This document shows, piece by piece, positions 1-7,169 of a DNA stretch of 64,000 nucleotides. A program made the position numbers and the translations under genes. The DNA lies in NCBI GenBank assembly GCA_017518185.1, contig JAFWWB010000001.1, positions 1 through 64,000 of the forward strand. Reading direction: 5' to 3'. The stretch comes from Lachnospiraceae bacterium (GTDB taxonomy: Bacteria > Bacillota > Clostridia > Lachnospirales > Lachnospiraceae). Each line of letters begins with the position of its first letter. The stretch's first letter is position 1. The notes beneath the pieces are model-generated. The model ran no database searches, was not told the DNA's origin, and saw nothing but the letters and a program-made list of their open reading frames with translations.

Positions 1-4
1 CCAC

Positions 5-62
5 GTATATATCTTTACGCAGATATATCTCTTGACAGATATATCTTTGCACGGATATAATA
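5..62 (+). repeat. 16-bp iterated operator-like repeats over the toxin-antitoxin promoter
   Basis: The palindrome AGATATATCT occurs at 21-30 and 37-46. A near copy lies at 5-14 and a degenerate one at 53-62. All four are spaced exactly 16 bp apart, so they would face similar sides of the helix at about 1.5-turn steps. The third copy overlaps the end of the -35 element and the fourth covers the -10 element. This arrangement suits cooperative binding by the HTH protein encoded just downstream, giving autoregulation. Binding is an inference. Confidence 0.6.
32..61 (+). promoter_or_regulatory. sigma-A type promoter of the HTH/nucleotidyltransferase pair
   Basis: A perfect -35 TTGACA (32-37) and a perfect -10 TATAAT (56-61) are separated by 18 bp. 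A GGAGGG ribosome binding site follows at 70-75, six bases before the ATG at 82. The promoter is embedded in the 16-bp repeats, so it is probably strong and tightly repressed. Confidence 0.75.
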
Positions 63-81
63 ATGCTGTGGAGGGATAGAT

Positions 82-663
82 ATGAGGATTGAACAGCTTC
101 TGGAAGAGAAACAGATATCACTGTATGAACTGGCCGAACGCAGCGGACTATCTTATTCGATGGTACATAACTTGATCCGGGGAAAAACCGATATCAGGAA
201 ATGTACCGTACATACCGCCGAACGCATAGCGCGAGCCCTTAACATAAGCATTGAGGATCTGATCTTTATGTGCAACCCGCGTTACACCTTCACCTGGTTC
301 CGAAGCGAGCAGTGCCATCTGGTACACAGAAAGGGCGAAGTGCAATACCTGATAGATGTTCTGGAGCATAAGGAGATAGACCATTACTGGCATCTGTGCA
401 TGTACGCCGAAGCGCTATACGAGCTTGCCATGGTGGACTATATCAGCAGACGCAACGATATACCGCGCTGCAAAGACTATGATGAGCTGCGCTCGCAAAA
501 ACTGGACAGGAAAGCTTACCCTATCGATTTTGTTATCCAGGACACACTTATGCATGACAACACTGCTTATCAAAAGGCAGAAGCAGGTGCAATACCGGAA
601 TTCATGCGACACAACATCATAGAGGGGGCAATATTCAATGATACAGAAACAGAACAGCTCTGA
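82..663 (+). CDS. HTH (XRE-type) protein, likely antitoxin
   Basis: This 193-residue protein has an N-terminal XRE/Cro-type helix-turn-helix at about residues 5-60, seen in LYELAERSGLSYSMVHNLI followed by a recognition-helix region and ALNISIEDL. The remaining 130 residues contain several Trp, Tyr and Glu-rich stretches and match no family I can name. The gene overlaps the downstream nucleotidyltransferase gene by 26 bp, which is typical of a coupled antitoxin-toxin pair. It has its own strong promoter with iterated operator sites, so it probably represses its own operon. The antitoxin role is inferred from architecture and partner; a stand-alone regulator is the alternative. Confidence 0.6.
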   Translation: MRIEQLLEEKQISLYELAERSGLSYSMVHNLIRGKTDIRKCTVHTAERIARALNISIEDLIFMCNPRYTFTWFRSEQCHLVHRKGEVQYLIDVLEHKEIDHYWHLCMYAEALYELAMVDYISRRNDIPRCKDYDELRSQKLDRKAYPIDFVIQDTLMHDNTAYQKAEAGAIPEFMRHNIIEGAIFNDTETEQL

Positions 664-1411
664 ACAGAATAATAGAGAAAACAACGAAGCATATTCCCCC
701 GGCACTAAGGCACAGGACTTCACGAAAGAAGCTCTCGATGATCTTCTCCGGGAACTCGGGAAATGCTTCCGAAAGCTGAACGGCAACAAAATGCCCGCAG
801 AGATCATCCTGGTCGGCGGCGCTTCTGTCATCGTTGGTTACGGCTTTCGGAACCGCACATCAGATATTGATGCGCTCATTCAGGCTTCATCTGCCATGAG
901 TATGGCGATAGATCAAGTCGGTGACAGATACGGCATGCCTAAAGGATGGCTTAATCAGGACTTCAAAAAGACCGATTCATACTCGCCAAAGATAGTCCAA
1001 TACTCGGTCCATTATAAGACTTTTTCAAACATTATGGAGGTAAGGACTCTTCCTGCCGAGTACCTGGCGGCAATGAAGCTTGCCTCATTCAGAGCTTACA
1101 AATATGACAAATCGGATATAATCGGCATCATCGCAGAATCCGGAATAAACCGTGATCAGATTGAAACAGCCATAACCAACCTGTATGGTTCTTTTGATAA
1201 GCTCACTTCGTTTGAAGCAGCCAGTCTGTTACTAGACGAAATATATAAATCCTCAGACAAAAAAGCACTGTATATGGAATACCGTAAGGAAGAACAACAA
1301 AACTACAGCCTGCTCAAGAATATAAACACCAACTACCCCGGCCTCCTGAAAAGCGAGAACGTTAATGATGTTCTTGCCGCCGCCCGCAGAAAGCTTGCGG
1401 AGCAGAAATGA
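638..1411 (+). CDS. nucleotidyltransferase-fold protein (DUF6036/AbiEii-like), likely toxin
   Basis: The 257-residue protein carries the polymerase-beta-type nucleotidyltransferase signature: GGAS at residues 60-63, then RTSDIDAL with Asp76 and Asp78 as the expected metal ligands. The first 30 residues are polar and probably disordered. The rest is mostly helical. It starts inside the end of the HTH gene, with GAGGGGG about nine bases ahead of the ATG. In related two-gene systems (AbiE, MenAT) this fold is a toxin that adds nucleotides to RNA or protein and is neutralised by the HTH partner. I infer that role here. An antibiotic or tRNA nucleotidyltransferase function is less likely given the overlap and the neighbour. 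Confidence 0.6.
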   Translation: MIQKQNSSEQNNRENNEAYSPGTKAQDFTKEALDDLLRELGKCFRKLNGNKMPAEIILVGGASVIVGYGFRNRTSDIDALIQASSAMSMAIDQVGDRYGMPKGWLNQDFKKTDSYSPKIVQYSVHYKTFSNIMEVRTLPAEYLAAMKLASFRAYKYDKSDIIGIIAESGINRDQIETAITNLYGSFDKLTSFEAASLLLDEIYKSSDKKALYMEYRKEEQQNYSLLKNINTNYPGLLKSENVNDVLAAARRKLAEQK

Positions 1412-1423
1412 TCCCTGCCTCTC

Positions 1424-1777
1424 TCACCGTCTGGATTCATACAGCTTTTCGTATCCCCCCTGTTCCAGGCGGTCGTTAATGTCGGAGATCTCGCGGATAC
1501 CGTCAGAGATGGATCTCATCAGCACCACATCGCGGCCATTGCCGGGATAGAGCGGGGCCATGCCGTAGAGTATGAGAGCCTCCGACAATTCATCGAGAGT
1601 AAAGCCTGCCGCAAAACATAGCTTGATGATAATATCACGCTGCCTGGTATGCTTTTCTCCCGATATAAGCTTGTATCCATATTTTTCCGATATATCCGCC
1701 CCACGGAATACCTGCTGTTGCCTGATTCCACGCTCCAGCAGTTTCTCCCGCATATATGACGAAAAATCCGAAGCCAT
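1424..1777 (-). CDS. small HTH-like protein, paralogue of the 3174-3662 product
   Basis: A 117-residue basic protein with an XRE-like fold at about residues 10-70. Its hallmark SGEKHT (39-44) is followed by QRDIIIKLC, then a short C-terminal region ending GGYEKLYES. The gene at 3174-3662 has the same core (SGEKHT, QRDIIIRLC, LYGMSPLY against LYGMAPLY), so the two are paralogues. It lies 159 bp downstream of the membrane-protein gene, in the same direction, so it may be the last gene of the kinase cassette or have its own promoter. It converges on the toxin gene, with 12 bp between the stop codons. DNA binding is inferred from the fold; no target is known. Confidence 0.6.
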   Translation of the reverse strand: MASDFSSYMREKLLERGIRQQQVFRGADISEKYGYKLISGEKHTRQRDIIIKLCFAAGFTLDELSEALILYGMAPLYPGNGRDVVLMRSISDGIREISDINDRLEQGGYEKLYESRR

Positions 1778-1883
1778 CCCGCCTCTCCCCCTGTATTAAG
1801 GCAAAGAAAAACCAAGCAAACAACGCAGCGCGTTTCCCTTTGCTGTATGCAATAAGTTTACCAGATTTTTAACAGGCTTATTC

Positions 1884-1906
1884 CCCCCAATATGGGGGAT
1901 TTTTTG
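1884..1906 (+). terminator. hairpin with T-run, reads as a plus-strand terminator
   Basis: CCCCCA (1884-1889) pairs with TGGGGG (1893-1898) around a three-base loop, followed by A and six T on the plus strand. No plus-strand gene lies directly upstream; the nearest ends at 1411. It may stop antisense read-through from the toxin operon into the kinase cassette. Confidence 0.4.
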
Positions 1907-1936
1907 AATTATGGACTAACAGATCAGCAGCCGGGA

Positions 1937-3187
1937 TCAGAGCCCCAGCATCCGTTCAAACTCCGTAAAATAATCATATCCTGAATTGTCCTCGTCATCC
2001 ACGACGATCATGATAAAATATCCTTTTTCCTCATCCTCACTCCACAAAAGCAGAAGACGCCCCGTAGTATTACTGCCTCCAAGTTTGTTATACTCCAACC
2101 CGATAAGTCTTCCGTTCATCCCACTGACCGTTACGTCACGGCTTTCATAATCCTCCGGGATCTGGGCACGCCCTGACGCCCCGGCCTTTACAATCTCTTC
2201 ATCGCTTTTTCCCGAAAGCTCCCTTGCATTCTCCGTCACGGCGAAAATGAGCGAGGCATAACTTCCCTCAGCGGAGGGATAATAATGTCTGTACACACCG
2301 TTGGAACCATTTTGCAGTACATCAAACTGGTCAGGGAGTTCAAAACTCAGGTCACCTATATTGACTATACCTTCGGGATCATGCGGGAGTACCAGCTCGC
2401 TGTCTATGACGCTTTCAAGCATTTTATGATAATCATCAAAGTGATCATACCGGCTGTATTCCGACTGAAGAAACTGCAGACTCACCACCTTACCTGTCTT
2501 CTCATTGAAAAACGCAGAGGCTTCACAGCTTATGGGGATGTCATCCTCGCCATATGTAAGCACCGCATTATAGCGCATGGTCACGATCCTGCGTTCCGGA
2601 AGCTCCATTGTCTCAGGTGCATAGTACTCCACCTCCTTCAGAGCATCCGATATCCATCCCGCCTTTATGAGTCCTTCGGCCTCTCTGACCATCATATCCT
2701 CAGAGGTGATGTTCATATACTCCGGGCCGTCGCATACCATATAGGAGACCATGGTGGTCTCCAGTCCCTTTTCGGCATAAAGCCACTGCTCTGTCTGATC
2801 CCAGGCTGCCGGGCACTCGAAGCTCACTCCGTCCACATCTATCACATGATTGGTCTCATGGTCGAAATCTGAAGCGCTTTCTTTCGAAGGTATATCGTCA
2901 GCAGTTTCATCATCCTTCTCCTCCGCACCTTCTTCTTCCGGTCTGTCCTCATCGTCAGCCGCTCTTCCCGCCTCCGTTTCGCGGTCTTCCTCCCTGTAGC
3001 TGCCTCTTTTTTCCTGCCTGCCGTCAGTAATGACCGGGCGGATCAGCAGGACCGCAACCGCTATCGCCATAAGAAGCACAAAGAAGGGCAGCCCGCGTTT
3101 AAGCCTGCCACCCTTCTTAACGGCGGTATCAATGGACTTCATCTTCTCTATACCGTCCAGATAATAGCGATCGTCATTCCCCGTCAT
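1937..3187 (-). CDS. single-pass membrane protein with two repeated extracytoplasmic modules
   Basis: This 416-residue protein has a short cytoplasmic N-terminus and a transmembrane helix at about residues 33-51. A very acidic linker rich in Glu and Asp follows to about residue 115, then two related globular modules of roughly 130 residues. Each module opens with a (V/L)SFE(C/L)P motif followed by an aromatic-Asp pair, and each contains an EY(N/Y)-type segment, suggesting a duplication. The gene overlaps the preceding HTH gene by 14 bp, which points to translational coupling. I cannot name the family. In context it could be the sensor or the output of the kinase cassette. Confidence 0.6.
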   Translation of the reverse strand: MTGNDDRYYLDGIEKMKSIDTAVKKGGRLKRGLPFFVLLMAIAVAVLLIRPVITDGRQEKRGSYREEDRETEAGRAADDEDRPEEEGAEEKDDETADDIPSKESASDFDHETNHVIDVDGVSFECPAAWDQTEQWLYAEKGLETTMVSYMVCDGPEYMNITSEDMMVREAEGLIKAGWISDALKEVEYYAPETMELPERRIVTMRYNAVLTYGEDDIPISCEASAFFNEKTGKVVSLQFLQSEYSRYDHFDDYHKMLESVIDSELVLPHDPEGIVNIGDLSFELPDQFDVLQNGSNGVYRHYYPSAEGSYASLIFAVTENARELSGKSDEEIVKAGASGRAQIPEDYESRDVTVSGMNGRLIGLEYNKLGGSNTTGRLLLLWSEDEEKGYFIMIVVDDEDNSGYDYFTEFERMLGL

Positions 3188-3662
3188 TGTCTTCCCTCAT
3201 CACGGGTTCATATAGCTTCTCAAGCCCGTATCTTTCAAGAATCTCGTCCACTTTCTCCGGCTCATATATCCCCTTGTTAAAAGCGATGATCAGCGCTGCA
3301 TCCCTGTCGGTCTTTGCATAAAGCGGCGACATACCGTAAAGCTTCAATGCCCTGGAGCACTCCTTCAGGGTCATTCTGGCGCACAGGCAGAGGCGTATGA
3401 TGATATCTCTCTGCGTGGTATGCTTCTCACCGGAGATATACTTATATCCTGTTTTTTCGTCTATACCGGCCCTGAGGAAAAGCTCTTTCTGGCTCATACT
3501 CTTTTCCCGCAGCAGGCCTTTGATGTACTCCCCGAAAGGATTATCGCCGTCCGTCATATCAGCGGAGCATTCCCTGAGGTAATCCCCGAAGCTGCGGACG
3601 TCGGTGTTCTTCAGCATCTCATCAAGCTTGGATGTTGTTTTTTCCAGATTCTTTCCTTTCAC
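3174..3662 (-). CDS. HTH-like DNA-binding protein of the kinase cassette
   Basis: A 162-residue protein with an XRE-like helix-turn-helix at about residues 55-112. SMSQKELFLRAGI forms the first helices and SGEKHT lies at 77-82, followed by QRDIIIRLC. The preceding 45 residues are an extension absent from the 117-residue paralogue, and the acidic tail ends EDNDGE. The gene starts three bases after the kinase stop codon and overlaps the membrane-protein gene downstream. This order suggests that the kinase phosphorylates it or that it relays the kinase signal to promoters. That link is inferred from gene order only. Confidence 0.6.
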   Translation of the reverse strand: MKGKNLEKTTSKLDEMLKNTDVRSFGDYLRECSADMTDGDNPFGEYIKGLLREKSMSQKELFLRAGIDEKTGYKYISGEKHTTQRDIIIRLCLCARMTLKECSRALKLYGMSPLYAKTDRDAALIIAFNKGIYEPEKVDEILERYGLEKLYEPVMREDNDGE

Positions 3663-3665
3663 CCT

Positions 3666-4346
3666 TCAAAGTGCCTCTCTCAGTTTCTTTACGCTCCTGT
3701 AGCGTTTTCCCGGATCGATGGCGGTGGCTTTTTTTATTATCCTCCCGTATCTTCCTGTCCCTGGCAGGAGCTCTTTCATCACCATTCCTATGGCATAAAC
3801 ATCCGTACGTTCATCAGACTGTCCGAAACCGTACTGTTCGGGTGCCGCATACCCTCTGGTCCCCATCAGTGTGGTATCCTCTTCTCCGCCGGTCTTCGAA
3901 AGCCTTGCCGCATCCATATCCAGAAGCCTGACCTCATGTCCTTCGGTGATCATGATATTCGAAGGCTTGATATCCCTGTGGATTATGGGCGGAACAACGG
4001 CATGCAGCCTCTCCACGATGCTGCAGAGCTGCAGCAGCATTCCCTCCGCCCATTTAACAGGCGGCTTCCCATGCTTCCTGAGCACCTGCTTCAGATCATC
4101 CCCACTGATATATTCTTCAACCACGATAAGCCTATCCCAGTCTTCAATAAGATCGTATATCACCGGAGTCCCCTGTATATGATGGTCTCTCAGATACCTG
4201 TAGATCTTCACGTCATGAACGCTTACTATCTTGCACACAAAAAACTCACCGGTCTCAATATGTCTGACCAGGCTCACGTTTTCCTTTTCCCCAAGCTTTC
4301 CCTTCTCCTCATAAAAGGAAAGCCTGCATTCCTCTTCCAGCGTCAC
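3666..4346 (-). CDS. small Ser/Thr protein kinase (Hanks type)
   Basis: A 226-residue soluble kinase domain without transmembrane or PASTA segments. Lys39 (FVCKI) is the expected ATP-binding lysine, HRD is at 123-125 with catalytic Asp125, Asn130 follows in IKPSN, and the APE motif is at 168-170 in GTRGYAAPEQYG. The metal-binding DFG motif reads DMD (Asp143 kept). No clear glycine-rich loop is visible, so the N-lobe is reduced. The start is GTG, with AGGAG eight bases upstream. Essential catalytic residues are present, so activity is likely. It heads the cassette with two HTH proteins and a membrane protein, and lies 78 bp after hpf beyond the hpf terminator. Confidence 0.8.
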   Translation of the reverse strand: MTLEEECRLSFYEEKGKLGEKENVSLVRHIETGEFFVCKIVSVHDVKIYRYLRDHHIQGTPVIYDLIEDWDRLIVVEEYISGDDLKQVLRKHGKPPVKWAEGMLLQLCSIVERLHAVVPPIIHRDIKPSNIMITEGHEVRLLDMDAARLSKTGGEEDTTLMGTRGYAAPEQYGFGQSDERTDVYAIGMVMKELLPGTGRYGRIIKKATAIDPGKRYRSVKKLREAL

Positions 4347-4380
4347 GGTTTATTTCTCCTATGTATACGACCAGGCAGGA

Positions 4381-4408
4381 AAGAAAAAGCCCCGGAAACT
4401 CCGGGGCC
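4381..4408 (-). terminator. Rho-independent terminator of hpf
   Basis: On the minus strand GCCCCGGA (4407-4400) pairs with TCCGGGGC (4396-4389) around a three-base loop, followed by TTTTTCTT. It sits 16 bp after the hpf stop codon and separates hpf from the kinase cassette. Confidence 0.85.
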
Positions 4409-4424
4409 TTCAAGCTTACTTTCT

Positions 4425-4952
4425 TCAGATCTCCGGCTCGATAAGGCCGTAGGTGTTGCCTTTTCTCTTGTAGACCACGTTCACCTGATCCGTCTCCGCA
4501 TTGCAGAATACGAAGAAGCTGTGGCCGAGAAGCTCCATCTGCACACAGGCATCCTCGGGATACATGGGCTTGATATCGAACTTCTTGGTGCGGATGATCC
4601 TGACCTCTTCCTCATCCATGTAATCCTTATCCAGGTACTCCTGCTTGAAAGATCCGCCGCCCTGCTCCCTGTCGGTGAGCCTGGTCTTGTACTTCTTGAG
4701 CTGTCTCTCGATGATCTCCTCCACAAGATCGATGGAAACATACATATCGTTGCTCACCTGCTCCGAACGGATTATGGAGCCCTTAACGGGAATGGTGACC
4801 TCGATCTTCTGCCTCTCCTTCTCCACGGAAAGGGTGACATGCACCTCCGTGTCCTCCGAGAAATACTTCTCCAGCTTGCCGATCTTCTCTTCCACGGCAC
4901 TGCGGAGACCATCCGTAACATCAATATTCTTTCCAAGGATAATAAACTTCAT
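4425..4952 (-). CDS. hpf: long-form ribosome hibernation promoting factor
   Basis: The 175-residue product begins MKFIILGKNIDVTDGL, the standard start of the HPF/RaiA ribosome-binding domain (about 1-100). The C-terminal dimerisation domain of long HPF occupies about 120-175 and is seen in VRTKKF-like (IIRTKKFDIKPM) and EAxxQMELLGHSFFVF-like segments. It binds the 30S subunit and joins 70S particles into inactive 100S dimers in stationary phase. The gene is monocistronic, with a good promoter at 5000-5028 and a strong terminator. Length and both domains match Firmicutes long HPF. Confidence 0.95.
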   Translation of the reverse strand: MKFIILGKNIDVTDGLRSAVEEKIGKLEKYFSEDTEVHVTLSVEKERQKIEVTIPVKGSIIRSEQVSNDMYVSIDLVEEIIERQLKKYKTRLTDREQGGGSFKQEYLDKDYMDEEEVRIIRTKKFDIKPMYPEDACVQMELLGHSFFVFCNAETDQVNVVYKRKGNTYGLIEPEI

Positions 4953-4999
4953 ACTATATTCCTCCTGCTCCCCACATAGGGGTCTTCATAGATGGTTCG

Positions 5000-5028
5000 A
5001 TTGTAGCATATCCGGGCGGAAAATGCAA
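5000..5028 (-). promoter_or_regulatory. promoter of hpf
   Basis: On the minus strand -35 TTGCAT (5028-5023) and -10 TACAAT (5005-5000) are 17 bp apart. The -10 lies 47 bp upstream of the hpf ATG, which is preceded by AGGAGG. Confidence 0.7.
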
Positions 5029-5063
5029 CGTCCCGGGAAGTGCTTTATCGGCCGCCCCGCGCT

Positions 5064-7148
5064 TTACCGCTGCACCGGACGTGACAGGAATACCGCGCTG
5101 GACCTGGGTCCCAGCACAGGCTCACAGCCCTTATCACAGTCTGAAGGGGCCCTGTCCGATCTGAGCCTTATCTCCCATTCCATGCCCTCCGGCAGACGGG
5201 GCAGCTCATATACATGTTCCTCCCAGTGGGCATTTACCGCGATCAGTATAAAGCAGTCCCGCTCCGTTTTACAGATCTCATGATCCTCCGCATACATATA
5301 CATAAAGCAGAGTCCCGGCGAATCCTCATCAATATCCCAGGCCCGTGTGCCATGGAAGGACAGTTCCGGATAGCCTGTCCCGTTATTTCCGCATCCATAG
5401 CTGTCCGAGTGCAGTACCGGATGCTCTTTTCTCAGGGCTATGAGACTGCGGACATATTCAAAGAGTTCCCTGTTCTTATCCAGGAAAGACCAGTCCAGCC
5501 AGGATATCTCATTATCCTGACAGTAGGCGTTGTTGTTGCCCCACTGGGTATTTGCGAACTCATCTCCCGACAGCAGCATGGGAATGCCCCTGCTGGTCAG
5601 GAGTATGGTCAGCAGGTTCTTCATCTGACGCAGACGAAGGGCATTTATCCCCGCGTCCTCCGTCTCTCCCTCCTCACCGCAGTTCCAGCTGCGGTTGTCG
5701 CTGCAGCCGTCACGGTTATCCTCTCCGTTGGCCTCGTTATGCTTTTCATTGTAGGATACAAGATCATAGAGCGTGAAGCCGTCATGACAGGTCACGAAAT
5801 TGATGGAGGCTGCGGAACTCCTGCTGCCGTACATATCCTCCGAGCCCTTTATCCTTCTGAACAGCTCCGGAGCATGTTCAGCCCCGCCTTTTATAAAGCT
5901 GCGCAGGCAGTCCCGGTATTTTCCGTTCCACTCCGACCAGCGTCCGAAAGCAGGAAAGCTTCCCACCTGGTACAGCCCGCCGGCATCCCAGGCTTCAGCT
6001 ATGAGTATGCTCTTTCCCAGCACCGCATCATGGGCGATACTGTCCAGAAGAGGGGGATCCATCATGGGTGCGCCGTCCTCATCCCTGGAAAGTATGGACG
6101 CAAGAACGAAGCGGAATCCGTCCACATGATAGGCAGATACCCAGTATCTTAAGCAGTCCAGCACCACATTCCTGACAACGGGATTGTTGCAGTTCATGGT
6201 GTTGCCGCAGCCGCTGAAATTATAATAATATCCTTCGGGAGTCAGCAGATAGTAAGTGCGGTTGTCTATGCCGCGGTAGGAGATGCAGGGGCCGTTTTCA
6301 TTCCCCTCCGCAGTATGATTGAAGACCACGTCGAGAATGACCTCGATGCCGTTCTTATGAAGGTTACGGATCATGCTCTTCAGCTCATCGGCCTCCATGC
6401 CGAAGCGCGCGCCTGCCGCATAGCCGGCCTTGGGCGCAAAAAAATCCACAGTGGAATAGCCCCAGTAATTGAGGAGCCTTCTTCCGTTCAGCTCCCTTGA
6501 ATTCTCAAACTCATCAAATTCAAAGATGGGCATGAGCTCTATGCAGTTGACTCCCAGTTCCTTCAGATATGGGATCTTTTCCGTGATACCCTTGTAAGTC
6601 CCGTGATACTTTACACCGCTGTTCCCATGCTCTGTAAAGGAGCGGACGTGCATCTCATATATGACCAGATCGGAGGCCGGGATCTCAAGCGGTTTGTCCC
6701 CCTCCCAGTCGTAATCTTCGCGTATGATCATGCCCCTGTGCTGGAAACTGCCCCTCTCTTCGTTCCTCCTGCCCCAGACCGTCCTTCCGGATACGGACTT
6801 TGCATAAGGGTCCAGCAGCACCCTGTTCTTATCAAAATACAGCCCTCTTTCCGGAGCATACTCCCCGTCAAAACGGTAGCCGTATTCCACGGTCTCGATC
6901 TGTATCCCGAAGACCATCATACTGTATACATTACCTATGCGGAATTCCTCGGGAAAGGGGATCTCCGCGAAAGGCTCTTCCTGCCCGTGATGGTACAGCA
7001 CCAGCGTGCAGCCCGTCGCCTCCTTTGAGAAGATGCTGAAATTAACGGCATCCTCCACGATGGAAGCGCCGAAGGGAAAAACCCTTCCTATGCAGTACTC
7101 AAGATCGCCTGTCTTATTCGTTGGAAAGGTATCGATAAGTCTCATCAC
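5064..7148 (-). CDS. glgX: glycogen debranching enzyme, isoamylase type, with altered nucleophile
   Basis: A 694-residue GH13 isoamylase/GlgX-like protein with an N-terminal CBM48-type beta domain (about 15-130), the catalytic barrel and a C-terminal beta domain. GH13 motifs are visible: DVVFNHT (region I), AEAWD with the acid/base Glu (region III) and CHDG (region IV). Region II reads DGFRFVLAS. Families of this type have DGFRFDLAS, where the last Asp is the catalytic nucleophile; here residue 348 is Val (codon GTT at 6107-6105). One base change from GAT explains it. The expected reaction is hydrolysis of alpha-1,6 branches in glycogen, but this copy may be inactive. It starts 21 bp after the ligase gene, so it may share the biosynthetic transcript. 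Confidence 0.85.
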   Translation of the reverse strand: MMRLIDTFPTNKTGDLEYCIGRVFPFGASIVEDAVNFSIFSKEATGCTLVLYHHGQEEPFAEIPFPEEFRIGNVYSMMVFGIQIETVEYGYRFDGEYAPERGLYFDKNRVLLDPYAKSVSGRTVWGRRNEERGSFQHRGMIIREDYDWEGDKPLEIPASDLVIYEMHVRSFTEHGNSGVKYHGTYKGITEKIPYLKELGVNCIELMPIFEFDEFENSRELNGRRLLNYWGYSTVDFFAPKAGYAAGARFGMEADELKSMIRNLHKNGIEVILDVVFNHTAEGNENGPCISYRGIDNRTYYLLTPEGYYYNFSGCGNTMNCNNPVVRNVVLDCLRYWVSAYHVDGFRFVLASILSRDEDGAPMMDPPLLDSIAHDAVLGKSILIAEAWDAGGLYQVGSFPAFGRWSEWNGKYRDCLRSFIKGGAEHAPELFRRIKGSEDMYGSRSSAASINFVTCHDGFTLYDLVSYNEKHNEANGEDNRDGCSDNRSWNCGEEGETEDAGINALRLRQMKNLLTILLTSRGIPMLLSGDEFANTQWGNNNAYCQDNEISWLDWSFLDKNRELFEYVRSLIALRKEHPVLHSDSYGCGNNGTGYPELSFHGTRAWDIDEDSPGLCFMYMYAEDHEICKTERDCFILIAVNAHWEEHVYELPRLPEGMEWEIRLRSDRAPSDCDKGCEPVLGPRSSAVFLSRPVQR

Positions 7149-7169
7149 ATTTGCCCTTCCGGAAAGACC

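Noticed and set aside
1..64. Iterated repeats as a CRISPR array
   Set aside because: Units are 10 bp palindromes with 6-bp gaps; spacers are too short and no cas genes are near.
3420..4979. Long plus-strand frame of 519 codons
   Set aside because: It is antisense to the HTH, kinase and hpf genes, has no family motifs and no ribosome binding site, and reads as a shadow of their codons.
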